From positions 1 to 64,000 of the forward strand of contig CBDHFQ010000007.1 in assembly GCA_965262565.1 (NCBI GenBank): DNA of 64,000 bases, in the 5' to 3' direction. A program made the translations under genes and the position numbers. Positions 1 through 8,509 of this stretch are shown one piece after another. Under the pieces are notes generated by a model. It had not been told where the DNA came from. It did not search any database and saw only the letters and a list, made by a program, of their open reading frames with translations. Position 1 is the stretch's first letter. Every line of letters starts with the position of its first letter. The DNA comes from CBDHFQ01 sp965262565 (GTDB taxonomy: Bacteria > Bacteroidota > Bacteroidia > J057).

Positions 1-100
1 TACATATTTCATTGGATCAATGTGTTGATTACCCATTACATGATACTCCTTGGTAAAATAAAATTAATCTGGATACACGGCCGAATGGTAATATCATTTT

Positions 101-406
101 CTACGACATTTTTTCCCCTTTTACCAATAAGGAAGCTCTAACTGAAGCTTCTTTTAACTGAATAAATGCCAACCGCTCATCATCTCTTAGAAATTGCTCG
201 AGATGCTTTTCAGACTCAAAAGACATAAAATGAATTTCGTAAGGTTTTTCCTCATTCATGAAAACAAAATCAGATACTTCTGGCCTAATTCTATATATGA
301 TTCGGCCTCCATACTTTTCCATCAGTGGAATGGCATGATCTTCAAACTCGTGAAAAGCCTCTTCCTTACCTTCATGAATAAAAATGAATTGAGAAAGATA
401 TATCAT
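101..406 (-). CDS. DUF1330-like small protein (dimeric alpha/beta barrel type)
   Basis: The 101-residue product has no signal peptide or membrane segment. Its beta-alpha-beta pattern (MIYLSQFIFIHEG at the N-terminus, then a helix with EEAFHEFEDHAIPLMEKYGG, then a strand IIYRI) and its length fit the ferredoxin-like dimeric alpha/beta barrel proteins of the DUF1330 type. Members of that fold bind small ligands or act as monooxygenase-like enzymes, but no catalytic residue can be assigned here. It is the last of four small minus-strand genes (101-1990) with gaps of 36 to about 150 bases, so cotranscription is possible but not shown. Family assignment is from residue pattern only. Confidence 0.55.
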   Translation of the reverse strand: MIYLSQFIFIHEGKEEAFHEFEDHAIPLMEKYGGRIIYRIRPEVSDFVFMNEEKPYEIHFMSFESEKHLEQFLRDDERLAFIQLKEASVRASLLVKGEKMS

Positions 407-555
407 GGATAAAAATTGTTGTTACTAGTTGACCTTATTTGCGCTTAGATAAATTATTTCTTGTGTTGATTGATTTGTGCCAATGAGTAATACTACCAGC
501 TTCTTCTTACTCCATTATTTTAAGTATGGCGGGGTCTTTTTTCTTCCATCAAGGT

Positions 556-1068
556 TCATATCACAGATCGCTTCAATATATAATGAGCAAAAACGTCCAG
601 TCTCTCTTTTACTTCGGTTTCAAACGTCCCATTGATCCATGTATGAACATCTCCCACATAATTCATCCCTAAATAAGCTGCGCTAAGCCTAAAAGGATGA
701 AAAAAACCTTCCACCTCTTCACGCTCGGAGCCACATGAGACTACAGCCATATTCTTTCCCCTTAATTTTCTGCCAGTATCTTTCTCTACTTTTAAACAAT
801 CTGTGATTCTATCCATAAAATTCTTCATGATCCCGCTCATCGAATACCAATATACCGGAGTCACAAAAATGATCGTATCAAATTCGACCAACTTTCTCAT
901 CGTGGGGATAAAATCATCAGTGATATGTTCATGCTGATAGCTGTAGCTGTGGATATTTAATTTTTTAATATCAATCACCTCTGCATTTAGATGGGCGGCT
1001 AATATATTCACCATTGTATGTGTGTTCCCATCACTTCTCGCACTTCCCTGAATAATGATATATTTCAT
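556..1068 (-). CDS. NAD(P)H-dependent FMN reductase / flavodoxin-fold oxidoreductase
   Basis: The 170-residue protein begins with a beta strand followed by GSARSDGNTHTM at residues 8-19, the FMN-phosphate binding loop of the NADPH-dependent FMN reductase family. A second family motif, TPVYWYSMSGIMKNFMDR (around residues 69-86), follows the third strand and normally contacts the flavin ring. Length matches the family. Such enzymes are cytosolic and reduce flavin, quinones or azo compounds with NAD(P)H; the substrate cannot be told from sequence. It lies between two small cytosolic genes on the same strand and near katG, so a stress-related role is plausible but inferred. Confidence 0.85.
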   Translation of the reverse strand: MKYIIIQGSARSDGNTHTMVNILAAHLNAEVIDIKKLNIHSYSYQHEHITDDFIPTMRKLVEFDTIIFVTPVYWYSMSGIMKNFMDRITDCLKVEKDTGRKLRGKNMAVVSCGSEREEVEGFFHPFRLSAAYLGMNYVGDVHTWINGTFETEVKERLDVFAHYILKRSVI

Positions 1069-1148
1069 GTATACTAGTCAATTGATTAATGCTAATGACA
1101 AGTTTTTTATCGATATCAGTATCCCGATCATATTGATTTTAGTCTCCC

Positions 1149-1526
1149 TTAAAACATCGTATTATTGTTAGCAGATGTTTTCGGAATTTTTTGAATTGTA
1201 TCCCAATGCTCCACAATTTTTCCGTTATCATCAAACCTAAGGAAGTCCATGGTTACATATTCCTCATTACCTGGCCAGATTTGATGAGTATGTAAGGCCA
1301 CTAAATCTCCTTCCGCAATACACCTTACAAACTCAATGGACTTATTAGGATATTCTTGATGCATTCTTTCAAAATAATCGATAAATCCCTTATGGCCATC
1401 TGCCACATCAGGATTGTGTTGGATATAGTCGGATCCCACATACAATTCCACCGCTTTTTGGGGATCTCCTTCATAAGCTAATTTGTAAAATGCGATAGCG
1501 TTTTCTTTATTTTTTTCCAGATTCAT
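1149..1526 (-). CDS. NTF2-like / SnoaL-type protein
   Basis: The 125-residue product has the cone-shaped alpha+beta NTF2 signature: an N-terminal helix (NKENAIAFYKLAYEG), then YIQHNPDVADGHKGFIDYF, a strand with FVRCIAEGDLVALHTHQ, and a final strand with GKIVEHWDTIQKIP. The QHNP and EHWD motifs match the SnoaL-like polyketide cyclase group, in which His and Asp residues line the pocket. In most bacteria these small proteins are annotated only as nuclear transport factor 2 family, because the fold is used by many unrelated enzymes. No substrate can be inferred. It is 36 bases from the upstream DUF1801 gene, suggesting a shared transcript. Confidence 0.85.
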   Translation of the reverse strand: MNLEKNKENAIAFYKLAYEGDPQKAVELYVGSDYIQHNPDVADGHKGFIDYFERMHQEYPNKSIEFVRCIAEGDLVALHTHQIWPGNEEYVTMDFLRFDDNGKIVEHWDTIQKIPKTSANNNTMF

Positions 1527-1561
1527 TAATGAGAAATAATTTTGTGGATATTCGATTTTAG

Positions 1562-1990
1562 TTATAGTCCCAACAAAGGTAAATGTTTTACTATATGATA
1601 AGTTAAGCCAGCAGATATACAGCGCTTTAGTTCTTCTTCTGGAATAGGATCATTTATAGGGAAAATGATGGCACGATTCCCTTCAAAATTAAAAATTCCA
1701 TCATAGATAATTCTAAAAGTGGGGATGAGCTTACTAGTACACTGAAAATACATGGCATATTGGTGGGGAAATCTTGCCTTCCAATCTATTCTTATCGTAC
1801 TCCCATGTTTGGTAACGTAACTTGGTTCCCCCCATTTCAAGATTTCTTCCAATTCGCGTACCTCTTCCATTTCTGTTGCAGTGGCAAATACAATATCCCG
1901 AAGATGTAGCATTTTTACCTTGACGGTGGTGGGATATGTATCAAATACTTCAGTAACTCCAGGATGTGTACGAATGTGCATTTCCTTCAT
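1562..1990 (-). CDS. DUF1801 domain protein
   Basis: The 142-residue protein carries the DUF1801 pattern: VTEVFDTYPTTVKVKMLHLRD at the start, then EEVRELEEILKWGEPSYVTKHGSTIRIDWK and a region ending in YDGIFNFEGNRAIIF. The motif KWGEPSY followed by a basic strand is typical of the family, which has a YdhG-like fold and no settled biochemical function. There is no signal peptide. It is the first gene of the small minus-strand group 101-1990 and is divergent from katG, separated by about 275 bases of AT-rich DNA that should contain both promoters; I could not identify them with confidence. Confidence 0.8.
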   Translation of the reverse strand: MKEMHIRTHPGVTEVFDTYPTTVKVKMLHLRDIVFATATEMEEVRELEEILKWGEPSYVTKHGSTIRIDWKARFPHQYAMYFQCTSKLIPTFRIIYDGIFNFEGNRAIIFPINDPIPEEELKRCISAGLTYHIVKHLPLLGL

Positions 1991-2265
1991 AATTCATCAT
2001 GTCTAAACATCAACTTCTTATTTATACTTGTTCTCAGGATTAACTTAATATAGTGATTCATATTAATCATTTTGCGTCAGGTAGTCTATCCTTAATTATT
2101 CATTTGCATTTATTATTGATAACAATAATTTAAGGAACCCTAAAGGGTATATATAATCATAGACAAAATTGATAACACCATAAAAAAAATCAATAAAAAC
2201 TATCGTTTTTTTCCTATACCTTTAAAGTACTATCTATCATTAAGCACCTAATCAAAAAAATTCAC

Positions 2266-4554
2266 ATGGATAACAAAAAGAGCCTCTCTACTTCAGGAAA
2301 TGGAAATGGTTCTACCAATGGCCACAATTCTGGGAAGGGTAATGTTTGGAATATGAACCAATCCAGCAGAAAGTGTCCATTCACTGGTGGAGCACTGAAA
2401 CAAAGCGCAGGAGCTGGAATTTCCAATCGCGATTGGTGGCCAAATGCCTTAAAGTTGAATATTCTTCGTCAGCATTCCTCTCTATCTAATCCGATGGGGG
2501 AACATTTCAATTATGCTGAAGCTTTTAAGTCGCTAGATTTGGAAGCTGTAAAAAAAGACCTTTTTGAGTTAATGACTACTTCTCAAGAGTGGTGGCCAGC
2601 AGACTATGGTCATTATGGCCCTTTTTTGATTAGAATGGCATGGCATAGTGCTGGAACTTATCGTATTGCTGATGGTCGTGGAGGAAGTGGATCAGGAACA
2701 CAACGCTTTGCACCTCTTAATAGTTGGCCAGACAATGCCAATTTGGACAAAGCGCGTTTATTATTATGGCCCGTTAAGCAAAAATATGGCAAGAAGATTT
2801 CATGGGCAGATTTAATGGTGCTGGCAGGAAACTGTGCTCTGGAGTCTATGGGATTAAAGCCTTTCGGATTTGGGGGAGGACGTGAAGATGTTTGGGAACC
2901 AGAAGAGGATATTTATTGGGGACCTGAAACTGAATGGTTAGGGGATAAGCGTTACACCGAGGATCGCGTTCTTGAAAATCCTTTAGCTGCTGTTCAAATG
3001 GGACTTATTTATGTAAATCCTGAAGGACCAAACGGCAAGCCAGATCCTTTAGCATCAGCTCATGATATTCGCGAGACTTTTGGTCGTATGGCAATGAATG
3101 ACTACGAGACGGTGGCCCTTATTGCCGGAGGACATACCTTCGGAAAAACTCATGGAGCTGGTGATCCTGAAAAATATGTTGAAAGAGAACCTGCTGGTGC
3201 TGGTATTGAAATGCAAAGCATGGGATGGAAAAATAACTTTGGTACCGGAAATGCAGAATATACCATTACAAGTGGGCTAGAAGGTGCATGGACCAAAACC
3301 CCAGCAAAATGGAGCAATGATTACTTTGATCACTTATTTGGGTATGAATGGGAATTGACAAAAAGTCCAGCTGGCGCTTATCAGTGGAAGCCGATGGGTA
3401 ATGCTGGGGCAGGAACTATTCCTGATGCACATGATCCTGAAAAAAAGCATGCCCCATTTATGCTTACTACTGACATAGCATTAAGGGTAGATCCTATCTA
3501 CGAACCCATATCAAGACACTTCCACGAACATCCGGAAGAATTTGCTGATGCGTTCGCTCGTGCGTGGTTTAAGTTAACTCACCGCGATATGGGACCCAAA
3601 TTACGTTATTTAGGTTCTGACGTACCAAAAGAAGAGCTTATCTGGCAAGATCCTATTCCCGCACCTACCTATGAATTGATTAATGATGAGGATATTGCTT
3701 CTCTAAAAGGGCAAATTCTCGATTCGGATATATCTGTGTCGGAATTAGTATTTACTGCCTGGTCCTCTGCTTCGACCTTCCGTGATTCTGATAAAAGAGG
3801 TGGAGCCAATGGCGCCCGTGTTCGCCTGCTACCGCAAAGAAACTGGGTAGCCAACAACCCTTCTCAATTAGAAAAGGTATTAGATAAATTAACAGCTATC
3901 CAGAAAGCATTCAATGATCAACAGACTGGAGGAAAACAAGTATCTTTAGCTGATTTGATCGTGTTAGGAGGATGTGCTGGAATAGAGCAAGCCGCTAAAA
4001 ACGCTGGTCATGAGGTATCAGTTCCATTTTCTCCCGGACGTGGGGATTCTTCTCAAGAACAAACTGATGCTGAATCATTTGAAGCGCTTGAGCCTGCAGC
4101 TGATGGTTTCCGTAACTATTTAAAGCCCGGACAAATAGCTTCTGCAGAAGAACTGTTGGTCGATAAGGCCCATCTTATGAAACTGACCTCTCCTGAAATG
4201 ACCGTTCTTGTAGGTGGTATGCGTGTATTGAATACAAATTACGATCATTCTCAGCATGGAGTCTTCACAGATCGTCCAGGTACACTCACTAATGACTACT
4301 TTGTGAACTTACTGGATCTTAATACTGAATGGAAAGCAACTTCCGAAGCCGATGAGTTATTTGAAGGTCGCGATCGTGCTACAGGAGAACTTAAATGGAC
4401 AGGAACTCGTGCAGATTTGATTTTCGGTTCTAACTCAGAGCTCAGAGCTATCTGCGAAGTGTATGGATGTGAAGATGGAAAAGAAAAATTTGTCCATGAT
4501 TTTATTTCTGCATGGAATAAAGTGATGAATCTGGATCGCTATGATCTGGTATAA
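2266..4554 (+). CDS. katG: Catalase-peroxidase KatG
   Basis: This 762-residue bifunctional haem enzyme breaks down hydrogen peroxide and also oxidises peroxidase substrates. The distal site is visible in RMAWHSAGTYR (Trp126, His127) and the proximal haem ligand in GGHTFGKTHG (His290). Tyr249 (IYVNPEGP) and Met275 (RMAMND) sit 26 residues apart exactly as in other KatG proteins and, with Trp126, form the Met-Tyr-Trp cross-linked cofactor required for catalase activity. The C-terminal half is the usual degenerate duplicate peroxidase domain. The N-terminus has a Gly/Asn/Ser-rich extension of about 30 residues. It stands alone, with a terminator directly downstream; the 275-base upstream region is AT-rich and holds no promoter I can call confidently. 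Confidence 0.98.
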   Translation: MDNKKSLSTSGNGNGSTNGHNSGKGNVWNMNQSSRKCPFTGGALKQSAGAGISNRDWWPNALKLNILRQHSSLSNPMGEHFNYAEAFKSLDLEAVKKDLFELMTTSQEWWPADYGHYGPFLIRMAWHSAGTYRIADGRGGSGSGTQRFAPLNSWPDNANLDKARLLLWPVKQKYGKKISWADLMVLAGNCALESMGLKPFGFGGGREDVWEPEEDIYWGPETEWLGDKRYTEDRVLENPLAAVQMGLIYVNPEGPNGKPDPLASAHDIRETFGRMAMNDYETVALIAGGHTFGKTHGAGDPEKYVEREPAGAGIEMQSMGWKNNFGTGNAEYTITSGLEGAWTKTPAKWSNDYFDHLFGYEWELTKSPAGAYQWKPMGNAGAGTIPDAHDPEKKHAPFMLTTDIALRVDPIYEPISRHFHEHPEEFADAFARAWFKLTHRDMGPKLRYLGSDVPKEELIWQDPIPAPTYELINDEDIASLKGQILDSDISVSELVFTAWSSASTFRDSDKRGGANGARVRLLPQRNWVANNPSQLEKVLDKLTAIQKAFNDQQTGGKQVSLADLIVLGGCAGIEQAAKNAGHEVSVPFSPGRGDSSQEQTDAESFEALEPAADGFRNYLKPGQIASAEELLVDKAHLMKLTSPEMTVLVGGMRVLNTNYDHSQHGVFTDRPGTLTNDYFVNLLDLNTEWKATSEADELFEGRDRATGELKWTGTRADLIFGSNSELRAICEVYGCEDGKEKFVHDFISAWNKVMNLDRYDLV

Positions 4555-4586
4555 ATGATCACTTTTTAACATAGTGATTCTAAGGA

Positions 4587-4621
4587 AAAAAAGGATGGCC
4601 CATTTTGAGCCGTCCTTTTTT
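4587..4621. terminator. Bidirectional intrinsic terminator between katG and the sulfur operon
   Basis: A 13-bp stem (AAAAAAGGATGGC pairing with GCCGTCCTTTTTT, one G-T pair) closes a nine-base loop. It has an A-run on the left and a T-run on the right, so it can end transcripts from both sides. It lies 33 bases after the katG stop and also faces the end of the convergent siroheme gene. Confidence 0.85.
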
Positions 4622-4801
4622 GTGTTTTATACGTACTAAGAATACCTCATCATTCCAGAAAGCTATTTCTTTTCTATCTCTAAAAAACTTACCCGTTGGA
4701 CCATCATTTTAGAATAAGGTGGCCCAGATAATGGTATCTGCTCCTTGTTCAGGGCTTTTGGTAGCCCTAACTCATGGTGAATGTTTAGAGGGAATAGAGA
4801 T

Positions 4802-5386
4802 TCATCGCGATTCTTTCTTTACCAGCTCTTCTGTTAACTCGTTCAATACTCTCACTTTTTCCTCAAAATCACCGCTCAATGTATCTCGAAATACCCTTAA
4901 TTTGTCTAATAAGGAGGGAATATCATCGGGTAATTCTTCCTCTAATACCTGACGGAAACGCTTGGCAAAGGTCGGGGATTTACCATTTGTAGAAATTCCT
5001 ATTTTTAAATCTCCTTTTGTCACTACTGAACACATATAAAAATCACATAAAGAAGGGGTATCTGCCACATTGACCAAAATGCCCTTTTCCTTTATCTGTC
5101 GGTGAAATTCTCTATTCAATTCATTATAAGAAGTACCTACGATCGCCACATGTATTCCCTCTAAATGTAGCTCTGGATCGAAAGCTGCTTTAATGAGGGT
5201 TATGTTTGGATGAGTTTGTGCCAATGAGTAAATCTCCTCTCTTATGTCAATCGCTACTAATCTCACTTTGGCTTGAGGACTGGAGCGCAATAAATTGAAC
5301 AACTTTTCTTCTCCTACAAATCCACCTCCTATGATTAAAAAATGAAGATGATCAGGTTTCAAAAAAACGGGATATAACTGATTCAT
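4802..5386 (-). CDS. Precorrin-2 dehydrogenase / sirohydrochlorin ferrochelatase-type (siroheme synthase N-terminal domain)
   Basis: The 194-residue protein matches the stand-alone NAD-dependent domain of siroheme synthase: a Rossmann nucleotide loop at residues 20-26 (IIGGGFVGEEKL), the segment HVAIVGTSYNELN where NAD-dependent oxidation is expected, and the characteristic VNVADTPSLCDFYMCSVV plus GISTNGKSPTFAKR. It would oxidise precorrin-2 to sirohydrochlorin and may insert iron, giving siroheme. It is the last gene of the sulfur-assimilation cluster, 163 bases beyond the cobA stop, so it is either transcribed from the same operon or from its own promoter in that gap. The methyltransferase that fuses to it in enterobacterial CysG is the separate upstream gene. 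No unusual features. Confidence 0.9.
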   Translation of the reverse strand: MNQLYPVFLKPDHLHFLIIGGGFVGEEKLFNLLRSSPQAKVRLVAIDIREEIYSLAQTHPNITLIKAAFDPELHLEGIHVAIVGTSYNELNREFHRQIKEKGILVNVADTPSLCDFYMCSVVTKGDLKIGISTNGKSPTFAKRFRQVLEEELPDDIPSLLDKLRVFRDTLSGDFEEKVRVLNELTEELVKKESR

Positions 5387-5549
5387 GATTATTAATTTAT
5401 TTGGGCTGGTACCTCATAGCTCACATACCTAAATTAGACATATAAGTTTGTCATCATACCAAATCATAACAAACCATGGATTTCTGTAATAATAATTTTT
5501 CATCCTTAATTGGGATCATACCCAAGGAGCTAGGTTACACGTTCTCACC

Positions 5550-6344
5550 TCAAGAAGCCATAGAAGATGGATAACTTACTAAGGCTTCCTGAGCAAATAC
5601 CCCCAAAGGAAAAAATGCATGTAACCGAACTACTTCACCGATAATAATGATCGCAGGGCTACCAATCGCCAATCGTTTTACTTCGGATTGAATGCTTTGG
5701 ATGGTTCCAAGGGCGATACGTTCATTGGGAAGGGAACCAGACTGAATAACTGCAATCGGCATGTGTGTTTTCCCTGCTTGATCATATAGTGACACAATTT
5801 CCCCCAATTTTCTTCTTCCCATTAAGATGACGACAGAAGCATTAGTATGGGCGGCAGCATACACATCATGGGAAAGAGCGCCATCAGAAGTAGTCCCCGT
5901 AATGACCCAAAAACTTTCATTAATCCCTCTTTTAGTCAATGGAATTCCTTGTAATCCAGGAACTGCAGCCACACTGGAAATCCCCGGAACTATCTCGACA
6001 TAAATTCCCATACTTTCTGCATACATTAATTCCTCATGACCGCGAGCAAAAATAAAGGGATCGCCTCCTTTTAGCCTAACTACGTGTCCATAATTGAAGG
6101 CGTAAGCCGCTATGAGGTAATTGATTTCCGTTTGGCTATAGCGATGCTGATTAGCTCGCTTTCCTACATATACTCGCTCGGCCTGTGTAGGTGCGTAATC
6201 GAGTAATTTGGGATGAACCAAGGCATCGTACAACACTACATCAGCCTGCATAAGTGCTTTAGTTCCTTTCACACTAATTAACTCCGGATCTCCCGGGCCG
6301 GCTCCCACTAAGGTAAGCCGGGCTTTAACATTGGCAGGTCTCAT
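5550..6344 (-). CDS. cobA: Uroporphyrinogen-III C-methyltransferase (SUMT)
   Basis: The 264-residue cytosolic enzyme transfers two methyl groups from S-adenosylmethionine to uroporphyrinogen III, making precorrin-2 for siroheme. Signatures are all present: LVGAGPGDPELISVKG at residues 12-27, VRLKGGDPFIFARGHEE around 88-104, VPGISSVAAVPGLQGIPLT around 123-141, and a Met-Gly-Arg-containing segment VVILMGRRKL in the C-terminal half. Its ATG overlaps the end of the sulfite reductase gene by four bases, a strong sign of translational coupling: the reductase and its cofactor pathway are made together. Confidence in function is high; precorrin-2 could also feed cobalamin synthesis, but no other cob gene is nearby. 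Confidence 0.95.
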   Translation of the reverse strand: MRPANVKARLTLVGAGPGDPELISVKGTKALMQADVVLYDALVHPKLLDYAPTQAERVYVGKRANQHRYSQTEINYLIAAYAFNYGHVVRLKGGDPFIFARGHEELMYAESMGIYVEIVPGISSVAAVPGLQGIPLTKRGINESFWVITGTTSDGALSHDVYAAAHTNASVVILMGRRKLGEIVSLYDQAGKTHMPIAVIQSGSLPNERIALGTIQSIQSEVKRLAIGSPAIIIIGEVVRLHAFFPLGVFAQEALVSYPSSMAS

Positions 6345-8446
6345 GTCGTCAACTCTTTCTCTCTAAGGGCAAAAATGCGTTGGTAAAAGGATTCTGCGTC
6401 AGCTAAATATTGTGCAGCAAAAGCTTCCGAAGGCGCTTCCTTTTTCATACGGTAAACGTGTTCGGCAAAAGTAGCAGGAAACTCCATCGCTCCATTCTCT
6501 ACAAAATGTGTATCAAAATCTTTAATAATCCCCGCTTGTGTATTGGTTTTCACTTCTTTACTCACCAATAAAGCCTTAGCTCCATTCACAAATCCCGTAT
6601 AACTATGATAGATGCTGTCTGCCCATTGTCCCAAATCATACGCCTCCTTCGCTCTATCAATCTTTTCTTTGGTCTCGTAAATTAAGGTAGCTACGAGGTC
6701 GATAATTACACTTGCACATTCCCCTACCCCAATAGCTGGTTGGAAGGTTTCCTCATGTCCCCAATCGATAAATTCTTCTGGCTGAATGGTGGAGGTATCA
6801 GCTAAGTTTTTCAACAAATTATAGAAATACTTCTTTCCCAACCTTCTGAAGTAATCATGAAAGTACTCTCCTTCTAGCTGATTAAATTCATAATCATCCA
6901 TGACTAATCTAAAAGCCTCCAGGCCTCTTTTGCTTGGGATTTTAATCACTTTTTCAGCAAAAACCCCCTGACCGTCCCCCAATATTCCACCTCCCAATAA
7001 TACCTGAAGTGCCGGAGCTACATGTTGTTTGATTTTGATAGTACTTCCATGAAATCCTATTCCCGCAATGGTATGCTGACCGCAGGCGTTCATACAACCG
7101 CTAATTTTTATCTTCAGGTGTTTATTGTGAATCAATTCGGGATACTCCTTCTCCATTGTATCCTCCAACGCTTTACTGATACCTGTACTGCTGGATATGC
7201 CCAAATTACATGTATCTGTCCCGGGACAAGCAGTGATATCCATCGTACTATCAAAGCCTGGATCGGCCAAATCCAATTGTATTAGTGCGTGATAGACATA
7301 AGGCAGGTGTTCTTCCTTTACATACCTCATTAACAATCCCTGGTTCACCGTCAACCTCATATCATCTCCTGCAATTTTCTCGACTAAGGTGGCTAATAAC
7401 CTGGCTTTTTGTGTGCTTAAATCTCCTAGATGGATTTTGAGTGCTACACCGAAATATCCCTGTTGCTTTTGGGCAAACACATTAGTTCCAACCCATTTTT
7501 CGTACGCTGCTTCATCTTTGATCTCCACTTTAGGAACATCTATGAAATCAGGCAGCATGATCGCTTCTTCTTTGGTTAAATCTATAGGGTATTGTTGGTG
7601 TACCAATGCGGAACGTTCCTCCTCTATCCATTTAAATATCTCGTCAAGTCCTTTCTGCTTCATTAAGAACTTAAATCTGGCTTTGAATCGCTTCGCACGC
7701 TCTCCATGGCGATCAAATATTCTCAATACAGCCTCTGCAAAGGGGATAATTTGGTCTTCGGGAAGGAATTCATGTGCCAGTTCAGCATGCATGGGTTGAG
7801 CTCCTAAGCCTCCTGCAATCATCACTTTAAATCCCCTCGCTTCGTTTCCGTGTTCATCCTGTTTGACTTTAGGGATGAATCCCAAATCATGCATAAAGGC
7901 AAATGCGCTATCCTGGTCACTTGAGGAAAAGGAAACTTTAAATTTACGACCCATTTCCTGACAAATGGGATTTCGCAAAAAATATCTGAAGAAAGCTTCA
8001 GCATAAGGCGTGACATCAAAAGGTTCCTCTGGATCTATCCCGGCAAAAGGGGAAGCGGTTACGTTCCGAACGGTATTCCCACATGCTTCTCTTAGCGTAA
8101 CTTCATCTTTTTCTAATTGAGCCCACAATTCAGGAGTGCGATCCAGGCTGACATAATGTATCTGAATATCCTGACGAGTAGTAATGTGTAAATTTCCAGT
8201 AGAATATTCATCCGCTACTTCGCAAATACGACGAAGTTGCCGTACGGTCATACGCCCATAAGGTAATTTGATACGAATCATTTGAACGCCCGGCTGACGC
8301 TGGCCATAAACCCCTCTTGCCAACCTCAAACTTCTAAACCGTTCCTCATCTATCTTTCCTTCTTTAAACTCTCTGATCTTACGCTCTAGTTCAATAATAT
8401 CTCTCTCTACTACAGGATTTTCTATTTCAGTGCGGAAGCTTTGCAT
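6341..8446 (-). CDS. Assimilatory sulfite (nitrite/sulfite) reductase with C-terminal HEPN domain
   Basis: The 701-residue protein reduces sulfite (possibly nitrite) to sulfide using a siroheme coupled to a 4Fe-4S cluster. The N-terminal half has the ferredoxin-like repeat (VQMIRIKLPYGRMTVRQLRR) and HITTRQDIQIH. The cluster ligands are CPGTDTC (Cys407 and Cys413) and SGCMNACGQH (around 455-459). Unlike plain reductases of about 570 residues, it continues for about 100 residues as a helical HEPN-type domain (roughly 600-690, beginning near KIDRAKEAYDLGQWADSIYHS). Such HEPN-tailed reductases occur in Bacteroidota; the tail's job is unknown to me. Context with cysH, cobA and metZ supports sulfite rather than nitrite. 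No CysJ-type flavoprotein is nearby, so ferredoxin is the likely donor. Confidence 0.93.
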   Translation of the reverse strand: MQSFRTEIENPVVERDIIELERKIREFKEGKIDEERFRSLRLARGVYGQRQPGVQMIRIKLPYGRMTVRQLRRICEVADEYSTGNLHITTRQDIQIHYVSLDRTPELWAQLEKDEVTLREACGNTVRNVTASPFAGIDPEEPFDVTPYAEAFFRYFLRNPICQEMGRKFKVSFSSSDQDSAFAFMHDLGFIPKVKQDEHGNEARGFKVMIAGGLGAQPMHAELAHEFLPEDQIIPFAEAVLRIFDRHGERAKRFKARFKFLMKQKGLDEIFKWIEEERSALVHQQYPIDLTKEEAIMLPDFIDVPKVEIKDEAAYEKWVGTNVFAQKQQGYFGVALKIHLGDLSTQKARLLATLVEKIAGDDMRLTVNQGLLMRYVKEEHLPYVYHALIQLDLADPGFDSTMDITACPGTDTCNLGISSSTGISKALEDTMEKEYPELIHNKHLKIKISGCMNACGQHTIAGIGFHGSTIKIKQHVAPALQVLLGGGILGDGQGVFAEKVIKIPSKRGLEAFRLVMDDYEFNQLEGEYFHDYFRRLGKKYFYNLLKNLADTSTIQPEEFIDWGHEETFQPAIGVGECASVIIDLVATLIYETKEKIDRAKEAYDLGQWADSIYHSYTGFVNGAKALLVSKEVKTNTQAGIIKDFDTHFVENGAMEFPATFAEHVYRMKKEAPSEAFAAQYLADAESFYQRIFALREKELTT

Positions 8447-8509
8447 AATAAATTTATTTTGAGGCTAAAAGGCTTGATAATTTTTTGAAAATATAGTTTG
8501 GCTGAAATG

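Noticed and set aside
2101..2265. Peroxide-responsive operator (PerR- or OxyR-like) upstream of katG
   Set aside because: Only partial matches such as TATAATCAT in very AT-rich DNA; not distinguishable from chance.
7022..7799. Two plus-strand frames inside the sulfite reductase gene
   Set aside because: Antisense shadows of a gene with clear siroheme and iron-sulfur motifs.
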